A DNA stretch of 64,000 nucleotides. It comes from Verrucomicrobiaceae bacterium (GTDB lineage Bacteria > Verrucomicrobiota > Verrucomicrobiia > Verrucomicrobiales > Verrucomicrobiaceae). The notes below the pieces were generated by a model, which worked only from the letters and a program-made list of their open reading frames with translations, had not been told where the DNA came from and did not search any database. The translations under genes were made by a program, and so were the position numbers. Positions 15,999 to 24,384 of the stretch are shown here, piece after piece. Numbering within the stretch: position 1 is the stretch's first letter; every line of letters starts with the position of its first letter. The stretch lies in the NCBI GenBank assembly GCA_016713035.1, contig JADJPW010000006.1, positions 1 to 64,000 on the forward strand, given 5' to 3'.

Positions 15999-17438
15999 AT
16001 GAAGTTCACGATCCAGAGGTTCCGATTTTATGTGCTGCCGATGCGGACGCGTTTTCCATTTAAATATGGGATCGCGAGTATGACGGCGCTGCCGCATGTG
16101 TTTGTGAATGCGGAGATGGTGGTGGATGGCCGTGAGGTGACGGGGGTGAGTAGCGAGGGGCTGCCGCCAAAGTGGTTCACGAAAGATCCGCTGACGCCGT
16201 TCGAGCTGGATTTGGCGGAGATGGTGGCGGTGTTGCAGAATGCGTCACGCATCGGGCGACTGGCGGCGGAGCGGGAGACGGATTTTTTTGCGTGGTGGCG
16301 TGATTTGTATGCAGAGCAGCGGAGCTGGGCGGCGGTGCGGCAGTGTGCGGGGCTGCTGGCGAATCTGGGGGTGAGTATGGTGGAGCGGGCGGTGCTGGAT
16401 GGGCTGTGCAAGGCGGCGCAGAGGCCGCTGCATGCGCTGATGCGTGCTGGGGAGCTGCGGATCGACCTAGGGGCGGTGCGCGGTGAGCTGAGCGGGATGC
16501 AGGTGACGGATGTGATCGAGAGGGTGCCGCTGGCGGTGGTGCAGGCGCGGCACACGATCGGGCTGGGTGATCCGCTGCGGGCCTGTGAGGTGCCGGAGGC
16601 GGAAAAAATGGCCGATGGACTGCCGCATGGGCTGGATGAGTCGATCCGGACCTATGGTTTGCGCTTTTTTAAGATCAAGGTGTGTGGTCGGCCGGAGGTG
16701 GATTTACCAAGGTTGAGGCAAATTGCGGCGATTTTGACGGAGGAGTGCCGTGAGGGCTTTTCGGCGACTTTGGATGGAAATGAGCAATTTGAGGATCTGG
16801 CGGCTTTTCGTGAGTTTTATGCGGTTTTGAGCGCGGAGGCAGCTTTGAGGCCGTTGTTCGCGAATCTGCTGTTCATCGAGCAGCCGCTGCATCGGTCGGT
16901 GGCGCTGCGGGATGATGTGGCGGCGCTGCGGGAGTGGCGTGATGGGCCAGGGGTGATCATTGATGAGAGTGATGGCTCTCTGGATGATTTACCGCGTGCG
17001 CTGGAGCTGGGCTATCGCGGTACGAGCCATAAGAACTGCAAAGGCGTCGTGAAAGGTCTGGCGAATGCGGCGCTGCTGAAGCGGCATGCGGGCTGCGTGC
17101 TGAGTGGCGAGGATCTGGCGAATCAGGGGCCAGTGGCGCTGCTGCAGGATCTGGCGGTGATGGCGCTGCTGGGTGTGCGGCATGTGGAGCGCAATGGGCA
17201 CCACTATTTCCGCGGGCTGAGTATGTTTGCGCCGGAGGTGCAGGCGGCCGTTTTGGAGTCGCATGCGGGGCTGTATGGCCGACATGCGGAGGGTTTTCCC
17301 GTGCTGCGTATCGAAAAGGGTGCGCTGGATCTGCGGTCGGTGAATGCGGCTCCGTTTGGCTGCGGCTTTCCGCTTTCGATGGAGGGGTTTGAGCCGCTGG
17401 ATGGGTGGATCAAGCGTGGGGGGATGGGGGAGGTGTGA
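15999..17438 (+). CDS. Enolase-superfamily (mandelate racemase/muconate lactonizing type) enzyme
   Basis: A 479-residue protein with a capping domain and a TIM-barrel. Catalytic-type motifs: the FKIKV lysines (about residue 225), metal ligands in TLDGNEQF (about 259), FIEQPL (about 293) and IDESDG (about 321), and the lysine of SHKNCKG (about 343). Superfamily members abstract a proton next to a carboxylate; the substrate cannot be read from sequence. It is longer than usual MR/MLE proteins (about 370-400). Its last 29 bp overlap the convergent prmC gene. Confidence 0.8.
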   Translation: MKFTIQRFRFYVLPMRTRFPFKYGIASMTALPHVFVNAEMVVDGREVTGVSSEGLPPKWFTKDPLTPFELDLAEMVAVLQNASRIGRLAAERETDFFAWWRDLYAEQRSWAAVRQCAGLLANLGVSMVERAVLDGLCKAAQRPLHALMRAGELRIDLGAVRGELSGMQVTDVIERVPLAVVQARHTIGLGDPLRACEVPEAEKMADGLPHGLDESIRTYGLRFFKIKVCGRPEVDLPRLRQIAAILTEECREGFSATLDGNEQFEDLAAFREFYAVLSAEAALRPLFANLLFIEQPLHRSVALRDDVAALREWRDGPGVIIDESDGSLDDLPRALELGYRGTSHKNCKGVVKGLANAALLKRHAGCVLSGEDLANQGPVALLQDLAVMALLGVRHVERNGHHYFRGLSMFAPEVQAAVLESHAGLYGRHAEGFPVLRIEKGALDLRSVNAAPFGCGFPLSMEGFEPLDGWIKRGGMGEV

Positions 17439-18378
17439 GTTCGCGGTTCCCAGTTCGCGGTTCACTGTTCTCAGTTTCCTGTTGGTTGTCGATTTCGATC
17501 TCGGGGCTTGGTTCTTGGGGGATGGGGGCGGTGGCGAGGACGAAGCGGGGGATGCCGACGAGGTCGGTGGCGCTGTGGGCATCGCGGTAGCCGAGGGATT
17601 GGGCTTTGGCGATGACGGCGGGGGCTTGGTCGTGGGCGAGCTCGAGGGCGAGGAGGGCATCGGCTTCGAGATGCGCTGGGGCGGTCTCTAGGAAGCGGAA
17701 GACGATTTCGGTGCCGATGGGGCCGCCATCGAGGGCGAGGTGAGGATCACGCCGGACTTCGGGGCTGAGGGTGCGGATCTCGGCGTGGGGGATGTAGGGC
17801 AGATTGGCGATGAGCAGGTCATAGCGCCCGGTGATTTTCTCAAAGAGATCACTGCGCACGGCCTGGATGCTGTGGGTGGGAGCGAGGCGACTGACATTGA
17901 GCCGGGCGAGGTCGAGTGCGTCTTCGCTGACATCGGCGAGGGTGGTGGGAGAGCCGGTGGCGAGTGCGAGGGAGATGCCGATGCAGCCGGAGCCGGTGCC
18001 CATGTCGAGGATGCGCTGGGGGCGGCGGCCGGAGAGGGCCTTCAAGACGAGCTCGCAGAGGGTATCGGTCTCTGGGCGTGGGATGAGGGCACGGTGATCG
18101 CAGATGAAGTCATGCCCCTGGAACTCGACACTGCCGAGGAGGTGCTGGAGGGGCTCGCCCTCGCCGCGGCGGCGGAGTAGATCCCGCAGGGTGGTGAGGC
18201 TGGGCTCTGCGAGCGATTCACCAAAGCGGAGGTAGAGATCGAGCCTGCGGCATTCGAGCACATGGGCGAGGAGGTGCTCCATATTGAGCCGTGCTTCGTC
18301 GATGCCGCGCTTGGTGAGGTAGGCGGTGCCAGTCTGGAGGATTTCGAGGAGTGATTTGGCTGGGGCGGCGGCGGACAC
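17410..18378 (-). CDS. prmC: Peptide chain release factor N5-glutamine methyltransferase PrmC
   Basis: About 322 residues. An N-terminal helical substrate-binding domain (LNMEHLLAHVLE) precedes a Rossmann methyltransferase domain with the SAM motif ILDMGTGSGCIGISLA and the Gln-binding motif as NLPYIP, whereas the classical form is NPPY. PrmC methylates the GGQ glutamine of release factors RF1/RF2. The start is uncertain: I favour the GTG at 18378 (VSAAAPAKSLLEIL); a longer frame to 18510 begins with GTG but reads as low-complexity and enters the tRNA promoter. The last about 20 residues (NQQETENSEPRTGNRE) are encoded by a 14-nt tandem repeat. Confidence 0.88.
   Translation of the reverse strand: MSAAAPAKSLLEILQTGTAYLTKRGIDEARLNMEHLLAHVLECRRLDLYLRFGESLAEPSLTTLRDLLRRRGEGEPLQHLLGSVEFQGHDFICDHRALIPRPETDTLCELVLKALSGRRPQRILDMGTGSGCIGISLALATGSPTTLADVSEDALDLARLNVSRLAPTHSIQAVRSDLFEKITGRYDLLIANLPYIPHAEIRTLSPEVRRDPHLALDGGPIGTEIVFRFLETAPAHLEADALLALELAHDQAPAVIAKAQSLGYRDAHSATDLVGIPRFVLATAPIPQEPSPEIEIDNQQETENSEPRTGNRELTPPPSPHA
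17438..17479. repeat. Three 14-nt tandem units
   Basis: Units AGTTCGCGGTTCCC (17438), AGTTCGCGGTTCAC (17452) and a diverged TGTTCTCAGTTTCC (17466) follow directly after the stop of the enolase-superfamily gene. The same bases, read on the other strand, code for the C-terminal tail of PrmC. This looks like a dispersed intergenic micro-repeat that has been captured by a coding frame. Confidence 0.65.
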
Positions 18379-18476
18379 AAGGGGCTTTTCGTGTCTGTCG
18401 CAGGGGTCGTCATGCGAAATGTTTGGCCATGTGCAGGGTGGGGAGGGGGGAAGACTGCGAGAATGTGATAACGTTC

Positions 18477-18504
18477 TTGCGCAGCGTGTACTGTGCTCTA
18501 CTAT
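18477..18504 (+). promoter_or_regulatory. Candidate promoter of tRNA-Gln
   Basis: TTGCGC at 18477-18482 and TACTAT at 18499-18504 are separated by 16 bp, giving a weak sigma-70-like promoter. The predicted start, about 7 bp downstream, lies 13 bp before the mature tRNA 5' end, which fits a short tRNA leader. Matches to consensus are only 3/6 and 4/6. Confidence 0.35.
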
Positions 18505-18523
18505 CGGCACGGCTTCGCCTAAC

Positions 18524-18597
18524 TACCCCGTGGTGTAATGGTAACACAGGAGATTTTGATTCTCTCGTTTAAGGTTCGAGTCCTTACGGGGTAACCA
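18524..18597 (+). tRNA. tRNA-Gln (anticodon TTG)
   Basis: A full cloverleaf can be drawn: acceptor TACCCCG pairs with CGGGGTA, the anticodon loop is in GATTTTGATTC with TTG as anticodon, and the T-arm is AAGG-TTCGAGT-CCTT. The discriminator A is followed by an encoded CCA (18595-18597). The U34-containing anticodon reads both CAA and CAG. It lies between prmC and a convergent esterase gene. Confidence 0.95.
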
Positions 18598-18649
18598 CAA
18601 CCGCTCAAAGAGTGGATGATGAAACACCAAGTCGCAGCCTAGAGTGCTC

Positions 18650-19519
18650 TCACTGGCCGAGATAGCCCATGGAGCGCATCCATTCTGCGACGCGGTCGAG
18701 CCAGTCATTGACGGGCAGGTTGTTTTTCTTCATGCCAAAGCCGTGTCCGCCTTTGGCATAGATGTGGAGTTCGCAGGGGAGGCCTTGTTTTTTATACTCG
18801 ATGTAGAGCAGTGCACTGGCGCTGGCGCTCCAGGAGTCGTCGTGTGCGTGGATGAGGCACATGGGTGGGGATTTTTTCGTGACAGGAAATCCGGGTAGCA
18901 GGGCATAGGGGGCATCTTTCTCGACGAGGTAGGCGGGATAGACGGGGATGGCGAAGTTCGGGGTGGCGTCCTCGACATCGAGCGCGGGATCAGCGGTGTA
19001 GGTGCGGTCATTGGCATGCAGACTGAGCATGACACTGAGGTGCCCACCTGCGGAGAAGCCGAGGACGCCGATGCGGGCGGGGTCGATGCCCCACTCGGCG
19101 GCGCGGTGGCGGAGGATGCCCATGGCACGCTGCGCATCCTGGAGGGGCTCGCGGGAAGGGTCTGCGGGATCACGGCGGGGGACGCGGTATTTGAGCAGGA
19201 CACCGGTGACGCCGATGCGCTGGAGGTATTCACAGACCTGGGAGCCTTCATGCTCATAGGCCAGGATGCTGTAGCCACCACCGGGGCAGACGAGCACGGC
19301 GGCACCATTGGGCTTCTCTGGCTTGAAGAGGGTGATCATGGGCTCAGAGACATTGGTGAGCCGGACGACGCCGTCGGAGGGCTCTTTGACGATGGTTTTC
19401 TCCGGTTCGATTTTGAAGCCTGGTTTCTCTGGGGCACCTGCGGGCCAGAGTTTGACCGAAACAGGCTGCGCATTCGCTACGGCGATAGTGAGGGTGAAAA
19501 AGAGGAGGATGCGTGTCAT
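18650..19519 (-). CDS. Secreted alpha/beta-hydrolase (esterase family)
   Basis: A 289-residue protein with a signal peptide (MTRILLFFTLTIAVANA) and an alpha/beta-hydrolase domain. The oxyanion region CPGGGY (about 78-83), nucleophile elbow GFSAGG (Ser156), Asp in HAHDD (about 227-228) and His259 in KGGHGFG give a complete triad. Proteins of this type in Verrucomicrobia are often labelled xylanase/acetyl-xylan esterase-like; the substrate is not known. It converges on tRNA-Gln. Confidence 0.9.
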   Translation of the reverse strand: MTRILLFFTLTIAVANAQPVSVKLWPAGAPEKPGFKIEPEKTIVKEPSDGVVRLTNVSEPMITLFKPEKPNGAAVLVCPGGGYSILAYEHEGSQVCEYLQRIGVTGVLLKYRVPRRDPADPSREPLQDAQRAMGILRHRAAEWGIDPARIGVLGFSAGGHLSVMLSLHANDRTYTADPALDVEDATPNFAIPVYPAYLVEKDAPYALLPGFPVTKKSPPMCLIHAHDDSWSASASALLYIEYKKQGLPCELHIYAKGGHGFGMKKNNLPVNDWLDRVAEWMRSMGYLGQ

Positions 19520-19609
19520 GGCGGTGTGATTGGAGCGGAAATCGAGACGAAGCGCAACGGGTGGATTGCGCAGAATGCAGCAGAGCGGATGGCGATGGCG
19601 ACTTTGTGA

Positions 19610-20092
19610 TCAGCGACTGAGATCTTCCTGCATGAGCACTTTGAAGCCGCTTTTGCTGAGGACTTTGTGCGCGAAGTCGGGGCTATCGAGTCGGAGGATG
19701 AGCACTGGGCGGTCGCTGGGGCGGACGAGCAGCGGGTAGCTGAAGGCCACATTCACCTCGGCACTGAGGAGCGTGGCGAGGACTTGGGAAAGGGAGGTGG
19801 AGGTCTCTTGTAGCTCGACGGCGGTGACGGTGGTCACGGCGTGGGCGATGCCTTTTTCGATGCAGACCATCTGCGCATCCTCTGGTGAGCTGAGGATGAG
19901 CCGCACGAGTGCTAGCTCGGTGGTCTCCTGCATGGAGAGACCGAGTACGGCGATCTGGTGGTCACCGAGGAGCTTTACCAGTGCGAGCAGTGCGCCGACG
20001 CGATTTTCGAGGAAGACAGAGATCTGCCGCACGGGTGTGCCCTCTGGCGCGGAGGTGGCAGGCTGGAGCTGAGTCTGGGGAGCGGGCTGCAT
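19610..20092 (-). CDS. ACT-domain protein
   Basis: A 160-residue protein: a short Gln/Pro-rich leader (1-20), then two ACT-like modules (about 22-90 and 92-155) beginning RQISVFLENRVGALLALVKLL, the classic ACT start with its ligand-binding turn. There is no catalytic domain, so it probably senses an amino acid or similar small molecule and regulates a partner. The partner is not evident; neighbours are a KDPG aldolase and an esterase. Confidence 0.85.
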   Translation of the reverse strand: MQPAPQTQLQPATSAPEGTPVRQISVFLENRVGALLALVKLLGDHQIAVLGLSMQETTELALVRLILSSPEDAQMVCIEKGIAHAVTTVTAVELQETSTSLSQVLATLLSAEVNVAFSYPLLVRPSDRPVLILRLDSPDFAHKVLSKSGFKVLMQEDLSR

Positions 20093-20135
20093 AGCGTTAC
20101 CGGCTTATTAGCGCAGAAATGAGGGTTTTGCCTGC

Positions 20136-20777
20136 TCAAAGTGCGGCTTGGGGTGTGCCACGGACGATTTCCATCGTGGCGCGGCAGGAGCGCTCGATCT
20201 CTGGGAAGTTGCTGGCGCGGATGGAGTCGCGTTTGGCCATCCAGGTGCCACCGCAGGCGGTGACGACGGCAGAGCCGAGGAAAGTGGCCAGATTGGTGAA
20301 ATTGATGCCGCCTGTGGGTAGGAAGCGCATCTCTGGAAAGGGGCCACTGAGGGCCTCGATGGCCGGTAGGCCGCCGTAGATGTTGCTGGGGAAGAATTTC
20401 ACATGCCGGAGGCCGAGATTCTGAGCACGCATGATCTCTGTAGGAGTGACGGCACCGGGAATGATGAAAAGATCACGCTGCTGGCAGTGGCGGATGATTT
20501 CATCATCGAGTCCCGGTGTGACGATGAACTGCGCTCCGGCGTCGATGGCCTGCTGGAGCTGCGTCATGTTCGTGACGGTGCCTGCACCGACGAGGAGGCC
20601 TTCGATTTTCGCGAGGGAGCGGATGGCATCGAGCGCGGCGGGGGTGCGCAGAGTGACCTCGATGCAGGGGAGTCCGCCATGCTTCATGGCGAGGCCGAGC
20701 ATGGTGGCCTGTGCCGCATCGTCGATGACGACAGCAGGGACGACGCGGAGATCGGAGATGATGGAGAGAGCGTTCAT
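20136..20777 (-). CDS. eda: 2-dehydro-3-deoxyphosphogluconate (KDPG/KHG) aldolase
   Basis: A 213-residue class I aldolase, the typical length of Eda. Motifs: VVPAVVID at the N-terminus, IEVTLRTP (catalytic Glu), GAGTV, and VKFFPSN with the Schiff-base lysine, then LPTGGI for phosphate binding. It splits KDPG to pyruvate and glyceraldehyde-3-phosphate in sugar-acid breakdown. I use the ATG at 20777 (MNALSIISDLR); the longer frame from 20879 reaches back toward the tRNA gene. No edd gene is nearby. Confidence 0.92.
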   Translation of the reverse strand: MNALSIISDLRVVPAVVIDDAAQATMLGLAMKHGGLPCIEVTLRTPAALDAIRSLAKIEGLLVGAGTVTNMTQLQQAIDAGAQFIVTPGLDDEIIRHCQQRDLFIIPGAVTPTEIMRAQNLGLRHVKFFPSNIYGGLPAIEALSGPFPEMRFLPTGGINFTNLATFLGSAVVTACGGTWMAKRDSIRASNFPEIERSCRATMEIVRGTPQAAL

Positions 20778-20883
20778 GGAGGTGTGTAGCATGACGTGGA
20801 ATGCCCATGTCGGCGAGAAAATTGCAAATGGCAGGTTGCAAAGCACCTCGCATTCTCTAAAGGCCGCGCCGTCCAACACGAAT

Positions 20884-20959
<76 letters not shown>

Positions 20960-20977
20960 TTCCAGGCGATGCAAAGA

Positions 20978-21556
20978 TCAGCGCCTGGAGGAGGAGACGA
21001 GAGCGGCTTCTTCGACGGTGAGTTGTCTCCATTCGCCCGGTGCGAGCTGGAGCTCACTCAAGGCTAGTCTGCCGATGCAGACGCGGATCAGGCGCAAGGT
21101 GGGGAATCCGGCAGCGGCGGTCATTTTCCTGACCTGGCGGTTTTTTCCTTCGGTGAGCGTGAGTGCGAGCCAGGAGGTGGGGATGCTGGCACGGTAGCGC
21201 ACAGGCGGGATGCGTGGAGCGTGCTCGGGCGGGGGCTCCAGCCGCTGCGCCTGACAGGGGAGGGCGCGGTAGTCCTTGAGCGCGATGCCAGAGCGCAGTT
21301 TCGCCAGTGCGGCGTCGCTGATGAGGCCCTCTACTTGAGCGTGATAGGTGCGTGGGTGGCCGTGGCGCGGATGGAGCAGTAGATCCGTCCATCTGGCCTC
21401 ATCGCTGAGGAGGATCAGCCCCTCCGAGTCGCGATCCAGTCGCCCGATGGGATAGACCTGCGGCGGAAAGCGGAACTCCGCCAGTGTGCGATGTGTGGGC
21501 AGCTCCTGAGTGAACTGTGAGAGGACATCAAAGGGCTTGTGAAAGGCGAGGAGCAT
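20978..21556 (-). CDS. Pseudouridine synthase, RsuA/RluB/RluE family
   Basis: A 192-residue enzyme lacking an S4 domain, which together with the length points to the RluE type (23S rRNA U2457 in E. coli). The catalytic motif is YPIGRLDRDSEGLILL with Asp as the nucleophile, and TLTEGKNRQVRKM is the second family signature. It begins MLLAFHKPFDVL, the usual N-terminal strand. The exact rRNA site in this organism is not known. The acyltransferase gene ends 14 bp upstream, so the two may share a transcript. Confidence 0.93.
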   Translation of the reverse strand: MLLAFHKPFDVLSQFTQELPTHRTLAEFRFPPQVYPIGRLDRDSEGLILLSDEARWTDLLLHPRHGHPRTYHAQVEGLISDAALAKLRSGIALKDYRALPCQAQRLEPPPEHAPRIPPVRYRASIPTSWLALTLTEGKNRQVRKMTAAAGFPTLRLIRVCIGRLALSELQLAPGEWRQLTVEEAALVSSSRR

Positions 21557-21570
21557 CGTTTTCGATTTTT

Positions 21571-22209
21571 TCAGTCCTGCACTCCGGCTCGCAGTGTCTC
21601 CTCCAGCTTGGCGCGGTACAGCTCGAACTCTTCCTCTGTCATGCGACGTGGCACATGCACGGGTTTGTCGAAGATGAAGCTCGCTTTGGCAAAAGGCAGG
21701 GGCAGGAGGAACTCATCCCAGGTGCTGAAGCGGTATGCGCGGCTGTAATTCACATGCACAGGGATGATCGGCACGCCGGTGAGCTGCGCCAGCTTGACGA
21801 TGCCGGGCTGCACGCGGTGCAGGGGGCCGCGTGGGCCGTCTGGCGTGATGCCGATCTCGAATCCCTCGCGTGCCTTTGCGGCGAGGGCGATGAGCGCACT
21901 CATGCCTTTTTCCGGCCTAGAGCTGGAGCCACGCTCTGCCTCGATGCCGAAACTGGCGCAGACATCGGCGATGATCTGCCCATCGCCACTAGGACTGGTC
22001 AAAATGGTGCCCGGCACGTGGCTGAACCACTGATCGTGCACATAGGGGATGAGGAACATGCGATTGTGCCAGAAGGCCCAGATGCAGCCCTTGCGTGATG
22101 CATCAAAGAGCGCCGCTCGGTCCTCGACTTCAAATTTCAGCGTCGCGGCGATGCCGCGCATGAGCCACGCGACGAGTTTGCCGAGATTTTTGATGCGGAT
22201 GCGTGCCAT
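21571..22209 (-). CDS. Lysophospholipid acyltransferase family protein (DUF374)
   Basis: A 212-residue protein with the DUF374 signatures: FWHNRMFLIPYV (in place of the NHQSxxD acyltransferase motif), TSPSGDGQIIADV, a GxxxRxGSSSRP-like stretch (ERGSSSRPEKGM) and ITPDGPRGP. Such proteins act at the inner membrane in lipid or lipid-A-type acylation. An N-terminal hydrophobic helix (about 8-25) probably anchors it. The upstream ROK kinase gene ends only 8 bp away. Confidence 0.9.
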   Translation of the reverse strand: MARIRIKNLGKLVAWLMRGIAATLKFEVEDRAALFDASRKGCIWAFWHNRMFLIPYVHDQWFSHVPGTILTSPSGDGQIIADVCASFGIEAERGSSSRPEKGMSALIALAAKAREGFEIGITPDGPRGPLHRVQPGIVKLAQLTGVPIIPVHVNYSRAYRFSTWDEFLLPLPFAKASFIFDKPVHVPRRMTEEEFELYRAKLEETLRAGVQD

Positions 22210-22217
22210 CAGAGAGT

Positions 22218-23240
22218 CTATTTACGCTCACGCAGCCATGCGACAGCACCTGCGGCTACGGCTTGGCCACCGAGCTTGGCGAGGGTGTATTTCACGCCTT
22301 TGGCCAGCTCTGGGATGGCATAGCGCTCTACTTCTTCTTTGAGGAGCTGCAAATAGAGGCCGGGCAGCTCCTCCACGAGTCCACCACCGAGCGTGATCTG
22401 GTCTGGGGCGAAAAGATTGACCACCATGGCCACTCCCATGCCGAGGTAGCGCACGGAATTGCGGAAAAGCACCATCGTGGCCTCTTCGCCACTGCGGAAG
22501 GAGCCCGCGAGTGCTTTGCTGCGAATCTCACGCAGCGCACCCTGGGTCTTGCGGTCGAGCTCTGGAGCCTGGCCACGGTAGCAGGCCACGCCAGCGCCGG
22601 AGGCTAGGGCGAGGCGGCTGGTGAGATCTTCCAGGATGACGGTGCCGAACTCGACACTGCCAATGTGAGTGCCGGGGAGCATGACATTGCCCAGCTCCAT
22701 GGCGGAGATGGTTTTGCCCATCACGAGCTTGCCATCATAGACGAAGCCTGCGCCCACTCCGGTGCCAGGGAAGACACCGAGCAGGGAGCGTGCTCCCTTG
22801 CCAGCTCCGAGCACGAATTCGCCATACGTTCCGGCATCGACATCGTTGAGGACGGCCACGGGCTTCTTGAACTCGGTTTCGAGCATTTTGCGCAGGGGCA
22901 TGTTTTTCCAGCCTAAGTTCGGCGCGATGATGAGGGTGCCTTTTTCTGGATTTACCAGCCCAGGGCAGCCGATGCCGATGCCTTGCAGTCCCTTTGGATT
23001 GACGCCTGCAACCGCGATGGCCTCATGGATGGCATTGAGGATTTTTTTTCCGCCTTTGGCCTGTCCATCGCTGCCATGGGTGGATTTGCGGGCACTACCG
23101 AGCACTTTGTAGTTTTTATCGAGCACGCAGGCCATCATCTTAGTGCCTCCTAGATCGAATCCGATCCAGAAGGGCACATCGAGGACTTTTTTCTTCTTCA
23201 CGGCCTGTGCGGCTTTTGCGGGAGCTTTTTTATCTGCCAT
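22218..23240 (-). CDS. ROK-family sugar kinase (glucokinase-like)
   Basis: A 340-residue protein with an N-terminal Lys/Ala-rich leader (about 1-20) followed by IGFDLGGTKMMACVLD (ATP phosphate loop) and VLNDVDAGTYGEF with the catalytic Asp. GVFPGTGVGAGFV is the sugar-binding loop. The CxCGxxGC zinc cluster of most ROK proteins is missing: the region reads GTHIGSVEFGTV. Substrate is probably a hexose. I start at the ATG 23240; a second ATG four codons earlier is possible. Confidence 0.9.
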   Translation of the reverse strand: MADKKAPAKAAQAVKKKKVLDVPFWIGFDLGGTKMMACVLDKNYKVLGSARKSTHGSDGQAKGGKKILNAIHEAIAVAGVNPKGLQGIGIGCPGLVNPEKGTLIIAPNLGWKNMPLRKMLETEFKKPVAVLNDVDAGTYGEFVLGAGKGARSLLGVFPGTGVGAGFVYDGKLVMGKTISAMELGNVMLPGTHIGSVEFGTVILEDLTSRLALASGAGVACYRGQAPELDRKTQGALREIRSKALAGSFRSGEEATMVLFRNSVRYLGMGVAMVVNLFAPDQITLGGGLVEELPGLYLQLLKEEVERYAIPELAKGVKYTLAKLGGQAVAAGAVAWLRERK

Positions 23241-23419
23241 GCCATAAGACACACGGGCTTGGTGAAATCGGCAAGTGACAATGTGGATTACGCTCTTTCT
23301 TCCATGCGCTCATTCTTGCCTGTCAGACGATGCAGTGGTGCGCTGCTGAGTGGAGTGTTGCTGGGGCGTGTGATTGGGCACTTGCGCGGCGGTGCATCGG
23401 CGTATTTCCTGCCAGCACC

Positions 23420-24304
23420 ATGAAACTGAAAACTAATCTTGATGATTTCCGCGTGACCTCTGGCTCCTTCCGTATCGGAAAGGCAAAAACGAAGGTAAAG
23501 GATCTCTACAAAGATGATGCGCATTACGAAGCGCTGATCGCAGAGTTCCGCACGGAGCTCGATGAGCTCCAACAGAAAATGTATGCCCATGATCGCTATG
23601 GCATGCTGCTGGTGTTTCAGGCCATGGATGCGGCTGGGAAGGATGGCACGATCAAGCATGTCATGAGTGGCATCAATCCGCAGGGCGTGGAAGTGCATGC
23701 TTTTAAGCGTCCGAGTGAGGATGAGCTGGACCACGACTTTCTGTGGCGCACCTCCCAGAAGATGCCGCCGCGTGGTAGGGTGGGCATTTTTAACCGCAGC
23801 TACTATGAGGAGGTGCTGGTGTGTCGAGTGCACCCAGAGATCGTCACGAAGTATCAGCGTCTGCCAGCAGAGAGTACCAAGAACATGGAGAAGCTCTTTG
23901 AGAAACGGCTGGAGGATATGCGGCAGTTTGAGGCCTACAATCACCGCAACGGCATCCGTGTGGTGAAATTCTTCCTGCATGTGTCGAAGGAGGAGCAGAA
24001 GCAGCGTTTTCTGGACCGGATCAATGACCCGGCGAAGAACTGGAAATTCAATGAGGCAGATGTGAAGGAGCGTGCCTGCTGGAAGGACTACATGGCGGCC
24101 TATGAAGAGGCGATCCGCGCTACGGCAGACGAGGACCGGCCGTGGTATGTGATCCCTGCGGATGATAAGAAAAACATGCGCCTGATCGTCAGCGCGGCGA
24201 TCTTGCACGAGATGCAGCGCATGGAGCTGGAGTGGCCGAAACTGCCGCCTGACCAGCTCGCGGGCCTCGCACGGTGCAAAAAAGCACTGATGGCAGAGAA
24301 GTGA
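23420..24304 (+). CDS. ppk2: Polyphosphate kinase 2 family protein
   Basis: A 294-residue PPK2 enzyme that transfers phosphate between polyphosphate and nucleotides. The Walker A-like QAMDAAGKDGTIKHVMSG (about 67-84), Walker B-like GRVGIFNRSYYEEVL (about 119-133) and the lid region KFFLHVSKEEQKQRF are all present. The single-domain length suggests PPK2 class I or III; the class is not decided. The start at 23420 follows the family; the longer frame from 23330 adds a Cys/Trp-rich stretch that is probably not translated. It diverges from the ROK gene across a 179-bp gap. Confidence 0.94.
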   Translation: MKLKTNLDDFRVTSGSFRIGKAKTKVKDLYKDDAHYEALIAEFRTELDELQQKMYAHDRYGMLLVFQAMDAAGKDGTIKHVMSGINPQGVEVHAFKRPSEDELDHDFLWRTSQKMPPRGRVGIFNRSYYEEVLVCRVHPEIVTKYQRLPAESTKNMEKLFEKRLEDMRQFEAYNHRNGIRVVKFFLHVSKEEQKQRFLDRINDPAKNWKFNEADVKERACWKDYMAAYEEAIRATADEDRPWYVIPADDKKNMRLIVSAAILHEMQRMELEWPKLPPDQLAGLARCKKALMAEK

Positions 24305-24384
24305 GTGCCATCATGACTTGAGCGGCAGCTCTGCCTGCGCCAAAGTTCTGCCGTTCATTTAATCTCTCCCTTACTCACTCCCGT

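Noticed and set aside
20822..20861. TTGCAA and TCTAAA boxes before tRNA-Lys
   Set aside because: The spacings (14 or 28 bp) do not fit a sigma-70-type promoter.
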